A stretch of DNA of 14,292 nucleotides from Bacteroidota bacterium (GCA_023251595.1 JAHEYM010000044.1:1-14292), one strand, 5' to 3'. Counted from the first letter of the stretch, positions 1 through 8,637 are shown. Numbers and translations: made by a program. The notes: generated by a model from the sequence alone, not told the origin.

Positions 1-2
1 GT

Positions 3-2405
3 CCGACAAATAGTTTTGGCTTCAATATTTCTTGTGACTCAACGAATGGTGAAATAGATCTGAATGTTAGCGGTGGTGTTGGTAGCTATCGCTATAATTG
101 GAACAATGGCAAGCTGACTCAAAATATATATAATCTTGATCAGGGTTCATATTCGGTTTCGGTAAAAGATTCGAATAATTGTGAAATTGTTGATACGATT
201 ACGATTACAGCGCCTCCGAAATTAAGTTATCTTTCAGACAGTATTCATGTTTATCCGAACGGTAAAAATATGAGCTGTTATGGTTGCCACGACGGAATCG
301 TTACAGCCCTGCCGTCGGGAGGAACAACGCCATACCAATATTTATGGAACACCACCGCCACTACCCAAACCATAACAGGTTGTTCGGTAGGTCCGGCAAC
401 TACTTATTCGGTATTGGTTACTGATGCAGGCGGGTGTTTAAAGACATTAACCGGAATTAGACTGACGAATGCAAATCCGCCTCCGCCTATGCAATTATCT
501 GTGAATTTATCTTCCTATAATGGAGATGTAAATATTTCATGTCATGGATTTAATGACGGGAGTATTGATTTAACTATAACAGATGGAACTCCACCATACA
601 TTTATTTGTGGTCTGATTCCGCGACCACCCAAGATTTATCAAACCTCACAGCCGGAATATATAAGGTGATGGTTACCGATTCATTCGGGTTTATAGATTC
701 TATCAAAGTAAGATTGAAAGAACCACTTGCTCTGAGTTCATATTTAGAACCAAAGACACATAACGGTTATTCAATTTCCTGTTATGGGGGAACCGACGGA
801 ACAGTTGAAGGGAGAGGCATAAACGGCACTTCACATTATACTTATTTGTGGTCCGACAGTTCCACACAAGGTAATTTAACGGGTGTAGGTGCAGGAAATT
901 ATCATATAACAATTACAGATGCCAATAATTGTGTCGTAACCGACAGTATCACCCTGACTCAACCAACTGTGATGAAGGATTCAATAACGAGTCCCTTAAA
1001 TGGTGTCGGTTATAACGTAAGTTGTACTCAAGATGACGGATCAATAAATTTAAGCGTAAATGGCGGTGTTCCTTACGCAACAGGATATACTTATTTCTGG
1101 AACAACGGTAGAATTTTTCAGAATTTCACCGGTCTGGCGGCGGGTTCTTACTCTGTCATCATCAAGGACAAAAACGGTTGTGAAAAAACCGATACAATTA
1201 CACTGAATGCTCCACCACCTTTCACTGATGTAAACGACAGTGTATATATATATGCGAACGATGCAAATGTAAGTTGCGATACATGCGTGGATGGAATAAT
1301 AACCGCGTTGGCAAGAGGTGGAACCACACCCTATTCTTATTTATGGAATAATGCGGATACCACTCAGACCATAACAGGTTGTTCGCCTCTTCCAAAATCG
1401 TATTCTGTTGAGATAACAGATGCAGCAGGATGTAAAAATTTGCTCGATAAAATATATTTAGCGCCACCGAGAAGCAACGATTGGAAAGCGACCGGCAATT
1501 ATGGAACAACCGGTTTTCTCGGCACACTCGATAATGCAGATTTAGTAATTAAAACTAATTCAACCGAACAGATGCGGATTGCTTCAGATGGAAATGTGGG
1601 AATTGGTACGGCATGGCCGCAGGAAAAATTTCATGTTGATGGCGGAAATGCCAAAATTGGCGGAAAATTGACTGTTGACAGTTTAGCTCTTACGCCTGAT
1701 TCAAGTTCGAATAATAATGAACGTAGAATGGTTGGTGTAAATTCACAGGGAGTTTTCACAACAACAGGAATTATTGTGCCTGATTTTCCACTAAGTTGTG
1801 GTTTTCAGACTTTTCCATGGTTTAAATCAGATGTTCAATATTCCGGACATTCTAACGATGTTCGCACTTGTTGGGCTGAGTACGTTGGGATAGGTTGCTA
1901 CCCAACATCTAAATTGTCTATTTATAGCATCGGAAATACCTCCTCAACAAATGCTTTCGATGTAAGTAATTCAAATGGAACTCTATTGATAATTAATGAT
2001 GTCGGAAAAGTCGGCATCGGAACCATACCACCGGCAAACTCTACAGCCCCCTACAATTTATATGTCAAAGGAGGAATTGTAACCGATGATGTTAAGGTAC
2101 AGGCAGAGCCTTACCCTGATTATGTCTTTGCGGATGGTTATAAATTAATACCGATGAGGGTTCTGAAAACATATATCGATTCAGTTCATCACCTACCAGA
2201 TTTTCCATCAGTTACCGATGTAGAGAAAAATAAAGGTTTCGGCTTCGGAGAAATGCAACGATTAACACTTCAGCAACTTGAAGTTCAACAACTTTATATA
2301 TTTGAAATAAATGATAGGGTTGATGTTTTGGAGGAGAAATATAATTTACTTGAAGAGAAGTATCTTAAACTTGAAGCGAAATTAGAATCATTGTCTGTGC
2401 ATTAA
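3..2405 (+). CDS. SprB-repeat surface protein with phage-tail-like C-terminus (5' partial)
   Basis: The frame is open from base 3, so the N-terminus lies outside the window and 800 codons are visible. Residues 1 to about 490 hold six SprB-type modules of about 83 residues. Each has an SC motif (Cys 11, 92, 180, 260, 341, 425), then a DG-I/L segment, a GG..PY.Y.W strand, a G.Y.V.ITD turn and a TI.L..P end. Residues about 492-700 resemble Bacteroidota tail-fibre-like proteins (a DNADLVIKTN segment, VGIGT at 532 and 670). Residues 705-800 match the PDYVF...LPDFPS..DV...GFGFGEM module related to S74-type trimerisation domains, followed by a heptad coiled coil ending in LEAKLESL. SprB repeats are known from gliding adhesins and other exported Bacteroidota proteins. 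I infer a trimeric surface or appendage protein. No T9SS sorting domain is visible at the C-terminus. An ATG at 270 lies inside module 2 and is not the start. Confidence 0.85.
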   Translation, partial: PTNSFGFNISCDSTNGEIDLNVSGGVGSYRYNWNNGKLTQNIYNLDQGSYSVSVKDSNNCEIVDTITITAPPKLSYLSDSIHVYPNGKNMSCYGCHDGIVTALPSGGTTPYQYLWNTTATTQTITGCSVGPATTYSVLVTDAGGCLKTLTGIRLTNANPPPPMQLSVNLSSYNGDVNISCHGFNDGSIDLTITDGTPPYIYLWSDSATTQDLSNLTAGIYKVMVTDSFGFIDSIKVRLKEPLALSSYLEPKTHNGYSISCYGGTDGTVEGRGINGTSHYTYLWSDSSTQGNLTGVGAGNYHITITDANNCVVTDSITLTQPTVMKDSITSPLNGVGYNVSCTQDDGSINLSVNGGVPYATGYTYFWNNGRIFQNFTGLAAGSYSVIIKDKNGCEKTDTITLNAPPPFTDVNDSVYIYANDANVSCDTCVDGIITALARGGTTPYSYLWNNADTTQTITGCSPLPKSYSVEITDAAGCKNLLDKIYLAPPRSNDWKATGNYGTTGFLGTLDNADLVIKTNSTEQMRIASDGNVGIGTAWPQEKFHVDGGNAKIGGKLTVDSLALTPDSSSNNNERRMVGVNSQGVFTTTGIIVPDFPLSCGFQTFPWFKSDVQYSGHSNDVRTCWAEYVGIGCYPTSKLSIYSIGNTSSTNAFDVSNSNGTLLIINDVGKVGIGTIPPANSTAPYNLYVKGGIVTDDVKVQAEPYPDYVFADGYKLIPMRVLKTYIDSVHHLPDFPSVTDVEKNKGFGFGEMQRLTLQQLEVQQLYIFEINDRVDVLEEKYNLLEEKYLKLEAKLESLSVH
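33..1277 (+). repeat. Four-module higher-order repeat in the SprB-like array
   Basis: The conserved SC cysteine codons are at 33, 276, 540, 780, 1023 and 1275, a spacing of 240-264 nt. Module 1 resembles module 5 (both with a WNNG segment, a GSYSV turn and a C-terminal APP). Module 2 resembles module 6 (both with SCxxCxDGI, a GGTTPY strand and TTQTITGCS). The repeating unit is therefore four modules, about 330-333 residues, and the window shows one and a half of them. The similarity is clear in protein and much weaker in DNA, so this is an old duplication rather than a recent expansion. Confidence 0.7.
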
Positions 2406-2417
2406 TTCTTAACCGAC

Positions 2418-5294
2418 ATGAAAAAGATTATAGTTTCAGTTTCTGTTATTCTCATACTTGTTGAGCGTGTACTTGCACAAACAGGGTATCTCTTCATCAT
2501 CCAGAATGTAAACTTGACGGATCAAAATATAATATATCATTTTCCCGGTGATATCATTTCGACAGGAAATCCATCTCAATCGCAAGTTGTTGATGGAACA
2601 TCAAATGTTGAATTTCTTGCGGGGCATTCGGTAGAACTAAAACCGGGCTTCCATGCACAAGCAACAAATCAGAACTTTCATTTTCATGCAGCAATCGAAC
2701 CACCTGTTGAATGCGTTTTGATTTCGCCAGATCCGGTTTCTCATATCGATGCAAATGGTGTTGTTCATGTGAATAAATGGGAGAAGCTGGAAATAGGATT
2801 TACAATGCCTACTAATATTCAACAAGCGATTGAAAGTTATATAGAAAATTATCATCTTAATAATATTGATCTTAACCGCGATTTAAATCCTTTTGCTGAC
2901 GATTCATTACAGATACAAATCCATATTAATACACCATCAGGCGACAATTATATTAAATGGGCATTTTATATGGAAGAAGCCAAATGGGATGATGATCCCG
3001 GTCCACCGACGGGCAGTTCTTTTACAATGTCTGAAGACCTTGCCAATCCGCTACATAAATATAAATGGCGTTTTCGATTTTCCCCTGATGTTGTGAGCAG
3101 TACAATTCCCTGGACTTTCGACATCTCTATATTTTGTCCTTACCGAACAGATCTGACACCAAATCTACTTCAATACTCATTATTTTCGTTTATTTGTGAT
3201 CCACCATTATCCACAAATAAAGGATGGTTGCATGTGAACACATCAAACCACAGGTATTTGCAATTCGACAATGGAGACTCCTTTTTCGGCATCGGTGAAA
3301 ATATGTGCGGGAACAGGGCAAAATGGAATTATCCGTATTATATGGAATACCATAAATCTGATTATGATAATTATGCACAATCTTTGGATGAGACGGCTTC
3401 CGCAGGTGGCAATTATGTTAGTATGCATCTAGACAAATTTTCGTTTGCCCCGGAATGGGATGACCTCGGATATTACCGTGATTTTCATTCCGCTCCTGCT
3501 TGTCCTTGCTGGACTAATTGGGATGCCCGCAACTTGACTGGTAACCGGCAATTGAGGGCTTGGACATTCGATAAGATAGTTGACAAGCTTGCCGCAGATA
3601 ATATTTATTGCAAATTATATATTCAGTCGCATGTTCCGGGAGTAGCTTATCAAACATTTGACTGGGGAGATAATGCGTACGTTAGAAAATATGCACAGAG
3701 TTCAAATCCTACTCCTCCTCCCTGTAACTTCATAGACACAAAAGAAATATTTAAGACAAGTACGGTAAGCAACTCGGCCACCGAAGGAGCCATGTATTAT
3801 TGGAAGAGATTATATAAATATATATTATCCCGGTGGGGATATTCTCCGAATATTCCGGTAATAGAGCCGTGGCGTGAAATTGATCAGGAATTGGAGTATA
3901 ACACTATGTCTATCGGTTCAGCCGGTGCGGTTGGAATGTGCGACCAAAGCACAGTTTACAACGAAGACTCCGATCTTCGCGATGCAATAGATTTTTGGTA
4001 CAACACAATGTTGAGCTACATCAGAGCGCAAGGCGGTCTAAATGACACCAACCATCTTTTTAAAGTAAGTTATACGCACTTCGAATGGCCTGAAACAACA
4101 CCTTCTTATAATCGACTTTTCGGCAATCAAAATATTGATATTACTGATGTACATTCTTATGGTCCTATTCAATCGGCAAATAGTGATAGACTCAATATAG
4201 TAAATAAAGTTAAGACCGATTATCCTGACAAACCATTTCATTTCGGGGAGGCTGCTACTTTTGGTACGGACGCTACCGGACTACACCTTGTCGATCAGTA
4301 TTTTAATAATTATGATATATCATTCCATAATGAACTTTGGTCAACTGCTTTTACAGGAAGTATGGCAACGAGCCAAACCTGGCTTTGGGAACTTGTACAT
4401 AGATGGCCTACTGCAAACCCCACAGTAATTGGTCCAAACGGAATAGTGAGTGAATCTGGTGAGCTGATTCCTCCTTACTCGGTTATCGATCAGTTTGGGA
4501 ATTCTGGCTTTCTTCCGTCTAATGTCTCTATAAAAAAACTTTATCACAATTTTCGACCTCTTGCAGATTTTATTTCAACAATCGATTTTAATTCCGACTT
4601 CACTCCGCATAAATCTACCAATTATTGGGACACATGGAATCCTGCAGATGTCATCGAAGCATATTATTTAATAGATAATAATCAGTCAAATATTTACGGG
4701 TGGATTCATAATATCAATAAATATTGGGCAAATTCTTACTTCTACACGAGTTCGGACGAGACCTATTATTTATGCGACCGTTTGCCATATCAACCGGCAT
4801 CTACGTATACAATCGATGGTTTCCTGTCCAATTCTGATTATTATATTCAATTTTTTAAAACCAGAATGGGAACTTATTCTATTCCAAATCCACAGACTGT
4901 TACCTCCGATGGCAGTGGAAATATTATATTAGATTTTTCAACAGCCCCTCTATCTTGCGATACCAGCCATGCCGATTATGCATTTTCTGCTACACTACTC
5001 CCAATGCGTCGTGCTAACAATTCTCCAAATTCAAGCACCGACACCAACGAATCGGTTATTTTTTCAATATACCCAAATCCGGCTACGGGTTTGGTCACAT
5101 TTGTAATGCCTATCTCAAATGACCAAAATTCCGTATTAAGTATTTATGATATATCGGGTCGTTTAATAAAAATAATAAAGCCCTCCGGGCAAAGAAACTT
5201 AGTCATCGATTTTTCGATATATTCACGCGGAGTTTATCTGATTAGATATCAGAATTCAAGAGGTTCGAAAGTGAAACGATTAATAATAAATTAA
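2418..5294 (+). CDS. T9SS-secreted clan GH-A-like glycoside hydrolase
   Basis: The product has 958 residues. Residues 1-20 form a signal peptide ending VLA before Gln21. Residues about 66-95 carry an AGHSVELKPGFHA segment, common in Bacteroidota surface proteins. From about residue 275 a region reading QFDNGDSFFGIGEN opens what looks like a TIM-barrel hydrolase of the GH5/DUF4038/DUF5060 type. Candidate catalytic residues are Glu487 in EPWREID (acid/base position) and Glu611 in HFGEA (nucleophile position), with DVHSYG at 577-582 and HNELW at 637-641, in the expected order. Residues about 883-958 are a type A T9SS sorting domain (YPNP at 885, DISGR, G.YLIRY). It should be exported and cell-surface attached or released. 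The substrate cannot be told. The usual Asn before the acid/base Glu is Arg. It starts 12 nt after the SprB gene, probably the same operon. Confidence 0.75.
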   Translation: MKKIIVSVSVILILVERVLAQTGYLFIIQNVNLTDQNIIYHFPGDIISTGNPSQSQVVDGTSNVEFLAGHSVELKPGFHAQATNQNFHFHAAIEPPVECVLISPDPVSHIDANGVVHVNKWEKLEIGFTMPTNIQQAIESYIENYHLNNIDLNRDLNPFADDSLQIQIHINTPSGDNYIKWAFYMEEAKWDDDPGPPTGSSFTMSEDLANPLHKYKWRFRFSPDVVSSTIPWTFDISIFCPYRTDLTPNLLQYSLFSFICDPPLSTNKGWLHVNTSNHRYLQFDNGDSFFGIGENMCGNRAKWNYPYYMEYHKSDYDNYAQSLDETASAGGNYVSMHLDKFSFAPEWDDLGYYRDFHSAPACPCWTNWDARNLTGNRQLRAWTFDKIVDKLAADNIYCKLYIQSHVPGVAYQTFDWGDNAYVRKYAQSSNPTPPPCNFIDTKEIFKTSTVSNSATEGAMYYWKRLYKYILSRWGYSPNIPVIEPWREIDQELEYNTMSIGSAGAVGMCDQSTVYNEDSDLRDAIDFWYNTMLSYIRAQGGLNDTNHLFKVSYTHFEWPETTPSYNRLFGNQNIDITDVHSYGPIQSANSDRLNIVNKVKTDYPDKPFHFGEAATFGTDATGLHLVDQYFNNYDISFHNELWSTAFTGSMATSQTWLWELVHRWPTANPTVIGPNGIVSESGELIPPYSVIDQFGNSGFLPSNVSIKKLYHNFRPLADFISTIDFNSDFTPHKSTNYWDTWNPADVIEAYYLIDNNQSNIYGWIHNINKYWANSYFYTSSDETYYLCDRLPYQPASTYTIDGFLSNSDYYIQFFKTRMGTYSIPNPQTVTSDGSGNIILDFSTAPLSCDTSHADYAFSATLLPMRRANNSPNSSTDTNESVIFSIYPNPATGLVTFVMPISNDQNSVLSIYDISGRLIKIIKPSGQRNLVIDFSIYSRGVYLIRYQNSRGSKVKRLIIN

Positions 5295-5303
5295 TTTCAA
5301 CAA

Positions 5304-6860
5304 ATGAATCAATACAAAGAAGTAGTTTTCCTATCGTTGTTAATCTCAACATGCTTCTCAAGTGCCCAAGTCCCATTCAAAAAAGTCATTAGCACTTATG
5401 GCCCATATAATTCTATTATTAATAGTCAAAATCAATATATTCTTAGTGCTGCTAATTTTGCACTCAAATTGGATGATGTAGCAAATGTTTTATCAATTCA
5501 TGGAGTCGGACCATCATCAACGCATTACATTGTGGGAAACTTAACAATTACAAACGATCAAAAGTATATTTTCAGCGCTGATGAATACCTGTCTGGTCTC
5601 CAGCATTGGGGTAATCTCATTTATAAAACAGATACTTCGGGAAATTTAATTTGGAAAAAAGTATATGACACAATCCCTCATAGCTATGAAAAGAACCTCT
5701 ATTCTGCATCAAATGGAATGATAATCGCCTCCGGTTATACATTAAACAGCTCTAATTTTCCTTACCACACAGCAATTTTGAAATTGGATTCTTCCGGCAA
5801 TCCTATTTGGAGGAAATATTATAATTTGGAGTATCAAAGTTATTACTTTATTGGTGGACAAAGAAATTTGACTCTTGAATCTCATACAGGTGATTATGTT
5901 GTTGGTCTATCACATTCAAATAACCATTCCTGCGGTCTTTTAAAGATGGATACTGCGGGTGCGATCATTTGGTGTAAAACATATTATAACACAGGTTCGG
6001 CACTCTTCACGCTCTTACAGAACGTCGATGGGAGCATTATGTTCTTAGGATCTCAAATCTACAACCCACTTTATGCAGGCACAATTTTTTTAACGAAGGT
6101 AGATTCATCCGGCAATTTTGTTTGGGCAAAATCTTATGGTGATTCTTTAAAAGGACCTTTCTCATTAAGAGCGACACCGGACAATGGATACATTATTTGT
6201 TGCTCGATAAAAGCTGCCAACAGAACAGGCACTGACCTATTGTTAATTAAAACGGATAGTGTCGGAAATATGCAATGGAGCAGAACTCACGGAAATGATG
6301 TAACGTATGAAAATGGAGGTGTCGATGCATTTCCTACTTCTGATGGCGGTTATTTTGCAGTTGGCACTTTTGATGGTCCTTCACCGAGTTATGGATGCTA
6401 TATAATTAAAACTGATTCTCTTGGATTTGTAGGTTGTCAGGAATTCACTGACAGTATTGTTGTAAATAATATTTTTACAACTGATAGTCTCATTCAGGTT
6501 ACAGATACCCTGGTACCTGTCCAAATATTCAACTCCGCTATATATGATTCAATCGCTCCATTCCCATCCGTTTACAATGGGTGTTTTCTGAGTGGGCTTG
6601 ATAAAAATAATTCTTTAGTAACAAAACTTAATGCTTATCCAAATCCTACATTGGGTAAATTAAACATCAAGACAAATGAACCATCTAAGGGTGGGAAGAT
6701 AATAATCGTTTACGACAGTATGGGGCGTGTTGTATTACAAAAAAAATATAACATAGAAACTGATATGCAATTAGATTTAACCCGATATGACAAGGGAATA
6801 TATTTAATAAAGGTAATTGACGGAGATAAGGTTTCGGAGTGTAAGGTAATAGTGGAATAA
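5304..6860 (+). CDS. T9SS-sorted repeat (probable beta-propeller) protein
   Basis: The product has 518 residues. An N-terminal signal peptide ends near Ser-Ser-Ala-Gln22. The body contains about six or seven repeats of the form K.D..GN..W.K.YG...........DGGYI..G, for example around KVDSSGNFVWAKSYGD and KTDSVGNMQWSRTHG. This pattern is common in Bacteroidota secreted proteins and is likely to fold as a beta-propeller. Residues about 440-518 are a T9SS type A sorting domain (YPNP at 445, YDSMGRV, KGIYLIKV). No catalytic motif is recognised, so a binding or structural role is as likely as an enzymatic one. It begins 9 nt after the glycoside hydrolase-like gene and is probably cotranscribed with it. 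I see no hairpin terminator after its stop. Confidence 0.75.
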   Translation: MNQYKEVVFLSLLISTCFSSAQVPFKKVISTYGPYNSIINSQNQYILSAANFALKLDDVANVLSIHGVGPSSTHYIVGNLTITNDQKYIFSADEYLSGLQHWGNLIYKTDTSGNLIWKKVYDTIPHSYEKNLYSASNGMIIASGYTLNSSNFPYHTAILKLDSSGNPIWRKYYNLEYQSYYFIGGQRNLTLESHTGDYVVGLSHSNNHSCGLLKMDTAGAIIWCKTYYNTGSALFTLLQNVDGSIMFLGSQIYNPLYAGTIFLTKVDSSGNFVWAKSYGDSLKGPFSLRATPDNGYIICCSIKAANRTGTDLLLIKTDSVGNMQWSRTHGNDVTYENGGVDAFPTSDGGYFAVGTFDGPSPSYGCYIIKTDSLGFVGCQEFTDSIVVNNIFTTDSLIQVTDTLVPVQIFNSAIYDSIAPFPSVYNGCFLSGLDKNNSLVTKLNAYPNPTLGKLNIKTNEPSKGGKIIIVYDSMGRVVLQKKYNIETDMQLDLTRYDKGIYLIKVIDGDKVSECKVIVE

Positions 6861-6878
6861 AAATTTTCATAAAATTCT

Positions 6879-6886
6879 TATCTTTG
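6879..6886 (+). promoter_or_regulatory. -7 promoter element (TATCTTTG) for the E1-rhodanese gene
   Basis: TATCTTTG is an exact match to the Bacteroidota -7 consensus TAnnTTTG and lies 29 nt before the ATG at 6916. No TTTG -33 element is seen at the usual distance. The same ten bases, TTATCTTTGC, recur in front of the DinB gene on the other strand. It suggests transcription starting near 6890-6893, independent of the upstream secreted-protein genes. Confidence 0.6.
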
Positions 6887-6915
6887 CGGTGAACCTGCGT
6901 TAGGCGAACTGCAAA

Positions 6916-8031
6916 ATGCTCATCAACAACAATTTTTTATCCCCCTTCGAAAAACACCGTTATCAGCGGCAAATTATTATTCCCGGCATCGGGGAGGAGG
7001 GACAGTTAAAATTAAAATCTGCAAGAATATTAGTGATCGGCGCCGGCGGACTCGGTTCTCCTGTGTTGCTTTATCTTGCTGCAGCGGGTGTCGGAAATAT
7101 CACCACTCTTGATTCTGATTTGGTCGAAGAATCGAATTTTCAAAGACAAATAATTTTCACCACAGAGGATCTTGTAAAACCAAAAGCAGGCGCTGCTGCG
7201 GAACGAATGTTGAAGATTAATCCTTTTGGAAATTACCTCGGTTTATCTGTCAGATTTGAAAAAGACAATGCATTAAATTATTTACGGGATGTAGATTTTG
7301 TAATAGACGGATCGGATAATTTCGCAACAAGATATTTAGTGAATGATGCCTGTGTTATCGCCGGAAAACCATTTATCTCCGGATCGTTGCTGAGATTCGA
7401 AGCACAGATTTCACTCTTTAACTATCTAGGTGGTCCCACTTACCGTTGTTTGTTTCCGGATCCACCTGCCGATGGCGAAGCGTTGAATTGTGTTACTGCC
7501 GGAGTTCTTGGAACCGTTGCAGGAATGGCTGGCACAATCATGGCAAATGAGGCACTTAAAATTATATTGAATTTAGGGGAAGTTCTGTCTGGCAAACTTA
7601 TGTTAATTGATGCACTAACACTTCAACAACAACTCATTTCTTTTGAAAAGAATATGAACGCAAAACCGATTGTAGAATTGGAGGATGATTATTCCCCCGC
7701 CTCCACGCGAAAATGCGTTACTGCGGGTGAGGCCTTAAACAATAATGATGAGATAACTATCGAAGAATTGAATTCACTCAAAAATTCCGGATTTGAATTA
7801 TTTTTTATTGATGTGAGAGAAAGTTGGGAATCTGATGCTTTACCAGACAATGGAATTAATATTCCACTTAACGAAATACCTTCGAGAATTCAGGAAATTC
7901 CTCGGGATAAAAAAGTAGTATTACATTGTTCAACAGGTGGCAGATCGGCATTAGGAGTTAAGCTTCTCAAAGAAAAATATAATTATCAGAATGTTTGCTC
8001 TTTGAAAGGAGCTATGTCGAAAACCCAATAA
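6916..8031 (+). CDS. MoeB/ThiF-family E1-like adenylyltransferase with C-terminal rhodanese domain
   Basis: The product has 371 residues. Residues 14-240 form the E1-like domain. It has RYQRQI at the N-terminus, the nucleotide loop GAGGLG at 42-47, D66, NFQRQ at 74-78, DGSDNFATR at 131-139 and NCVTAGVLG with Cys192 at the position of the family cysteine. Residues about 280-371 form a rhodanese domain with active loop CSTGGRS at 338-344 (Cys338). Family members adenylate the C-terminal Gly-Gly of MoaD, ThiS or similar carriers, and the rhodanese supplies persulfide sulfur for molybdopterin, thiamine or tRNA thiolation. The carrier cannot be told from here, so I give no symbol. Two oddities: the CxxC zinc pair reads TYRC (only Cys178), the second CxxC near residue 245 is absent, and the rhodanese ends early after SLKGAMSKTQ. 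Confidence 0.9.
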   Translation: MLINNNFLSPFEKHRYQRQIIIPGIGEEGQLKLKSARILVIGAGGLGSPVLLYLAAAGVGNITTLDSDLVEESNFQRQIIFTTEDLVKPKAGAAAERMLKINPFGNYLGLSVRFEKDNALNYLRDVDFVIDGSDNFATRYLVNDACVIAGKPFISGSLLRFEAQISLFNYLGGPTYRCLFPDPPADGEALNCVTAGVLGTVAGMAGTIMANEALKIILNLGEVLSGKLMLIDALTLQQQLISFEKNMNAKPIVELEDDYSPASTRKCVTAGEALNNNDEITIEELNSLKNSGFELFFIDVRESWESDALPDNGINIPLNEIPSRIQEIPRDKKVVLHCSTGGRSALGVKLLKEKYNYQNVCSLKGAMSKTQ

Positions 8032-8063
8032 TTGTGCGAAGCTACGCGAACAAAATAATTGGG
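8024..8063. repeat. Imperfect inverted repeat over the E1-rhodanese stop codon
   Basis: CCCAATAATT (8024-8033) faces AATAATTGGG (8054-8063) across a 20-nt loop. Six outer pairs match, then one mismatch, then three more pairs. The TAA stop lies in the left arm. No U-tract follows, so it is not a convincing terminator. It may be part of the adjacent interspersed-repeat-like stretch. Confidence 0.4.
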
Positions 8064-8094
8064 CTGCGAAGACACGAAGGCACAAAGAAAAACG
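8064..8094. repeat. Probable short interspersed repeat (GAAGACACGAAGGCACAAAG type)
   Basis: The segment contains CGAAGACACGAAGGCACAAAG. This resembles a GAAG/GCAC-rich intergenic repeat that I recall in many environmental bacterial genomes. Internally GAAG and CAC recur in a staggered way. It fills the gap between the convergent E1-rhodanese and DinB genes. The identification rests on memory and was not searched. Confidence 0.4.
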
Positions 8095-8595
8095 TCAGAA
8101 CGTATGAATTCCGTACATTTTCGCCAGCCAGCCGAGATGCCCGATGTGTGTGCCTTCATGACGAATCTGATGGTGAATCATTCCACGAATTGAGCTGTCT
8201 TCAAAAAGATTTATTCCGAGTACGTTTGGTTCATCGAGTTTCGATTCATCCAGTGAACGAATATGATCGAGTGACATCTGATGCACTTTTTTAAATCCGG
8301 CTAAAACTTCCAAAAGATCAGGAAGTTCTTCTTTTGGTGGAATAGTTGAACCAAGTTTAAATTTACTCAACCATTTTATTTCAGGATTCGTTCCCCCCGT
8401 TGCCCTTAATATAAGATTATTCTGAGCCCAGGTAAGATGCGCAATGATCCAATATGGCGAGTTAAATTTCTTTCCATCCATTTCGAAGACATGAAACATA
8501 TCCTGTCCTTTTAATTTGGATATATAAAATCGGGTGAGTTGACGGGTACTGTCAACCATCTCAGCGAGAACAAGCGATTCAGGTTTTGAGGGCAT
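8095..8595 (-). CDS. DinB-superfamily putative metal-dependent protein
   Basis: The product has 166 residues from the ATG at 8595. It has the length and four-helix layout of DinB_2 proteins. Candidate metal-binding histidines are His53 in AHLTW, and His146 and His150 in the C-terminal HHQIRHEGTHIGHL segment. Relatives include YfiT-like and bacillithiol- or mycothiol-dependent transferases, but many have no known substrate and none is assigned here. A longer frame from a TTG at 8622 is possible. I reject it because that TTG lies inside a -7 promoter element (8620-8627), so the transcript should begin after it. The gene is convergent with the E1-rhodanese gene and lies downstream of the redox operon, separated by two tandem arrays. 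Confidence 0.8.
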   Translation of the reverse strand: MPSKPESLVLAEMVDSTRQLTRFYISKLKGQDMFHVFEMDGKKFNSPYWIIAHLTWAQNNLILRATGGTNPEIKWLSKFKLGSTIPPKEELPDLLEVLAGFKKVHQMSLDHIRSLDESKLDEPNVLGINLFEDSSIRGMIHHQIRHEGTHIGHLGWLAKMYGIHTF

Positions 8596-8619
8596 TTTTG
8601 CGAGGGGTTTATTACTCAG

Positions 8620-8627
8620 CAAAGATA
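8620..8627 (-). promoter_or_regulatory. -7 promoter element (TATCTTTG) for the DinB gene
   Basis: The minus strand reads TATCTTTG, an exact match to TAnnTTTG, 24 nt before the ATG at 8595. The -33 region falls inside the heptamer array that begins 10 nt upstream. The predicted start is near 8615, giving a leader of about 20 nt. Confidence 0.6.
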
Positions 8628-8637
8628 ATAAAAATAG

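Noticed and set aside
270..272. ATG 270 as start of the SprB-repeat gene
   Set aside because: The frame is open to the window edge and encodes another complete SprB module upstream, and this ATG lies inside module 2.
8024..8063. Terminator for the E1-rhodanese gene
   Set aside because: The loop is 20 nt, the stem is AT-rich with a mismatch and no U-tract follows.
7995..8294. Plus-strand 99-codon frame overlapping the end of the E1-rhodanese gene and DinB
   Set aside because: It starts with TTG, overlaps two well-supported genes in other frames and has no recognisable domain.
8596..8622. Longer DinB protein starting at TTG 8622
   Set aside because: The TTG overlaps a TATCTTTG -7 promoter element, so it should not be in the transcript. 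The ATG at 8595 gives a normal family length.
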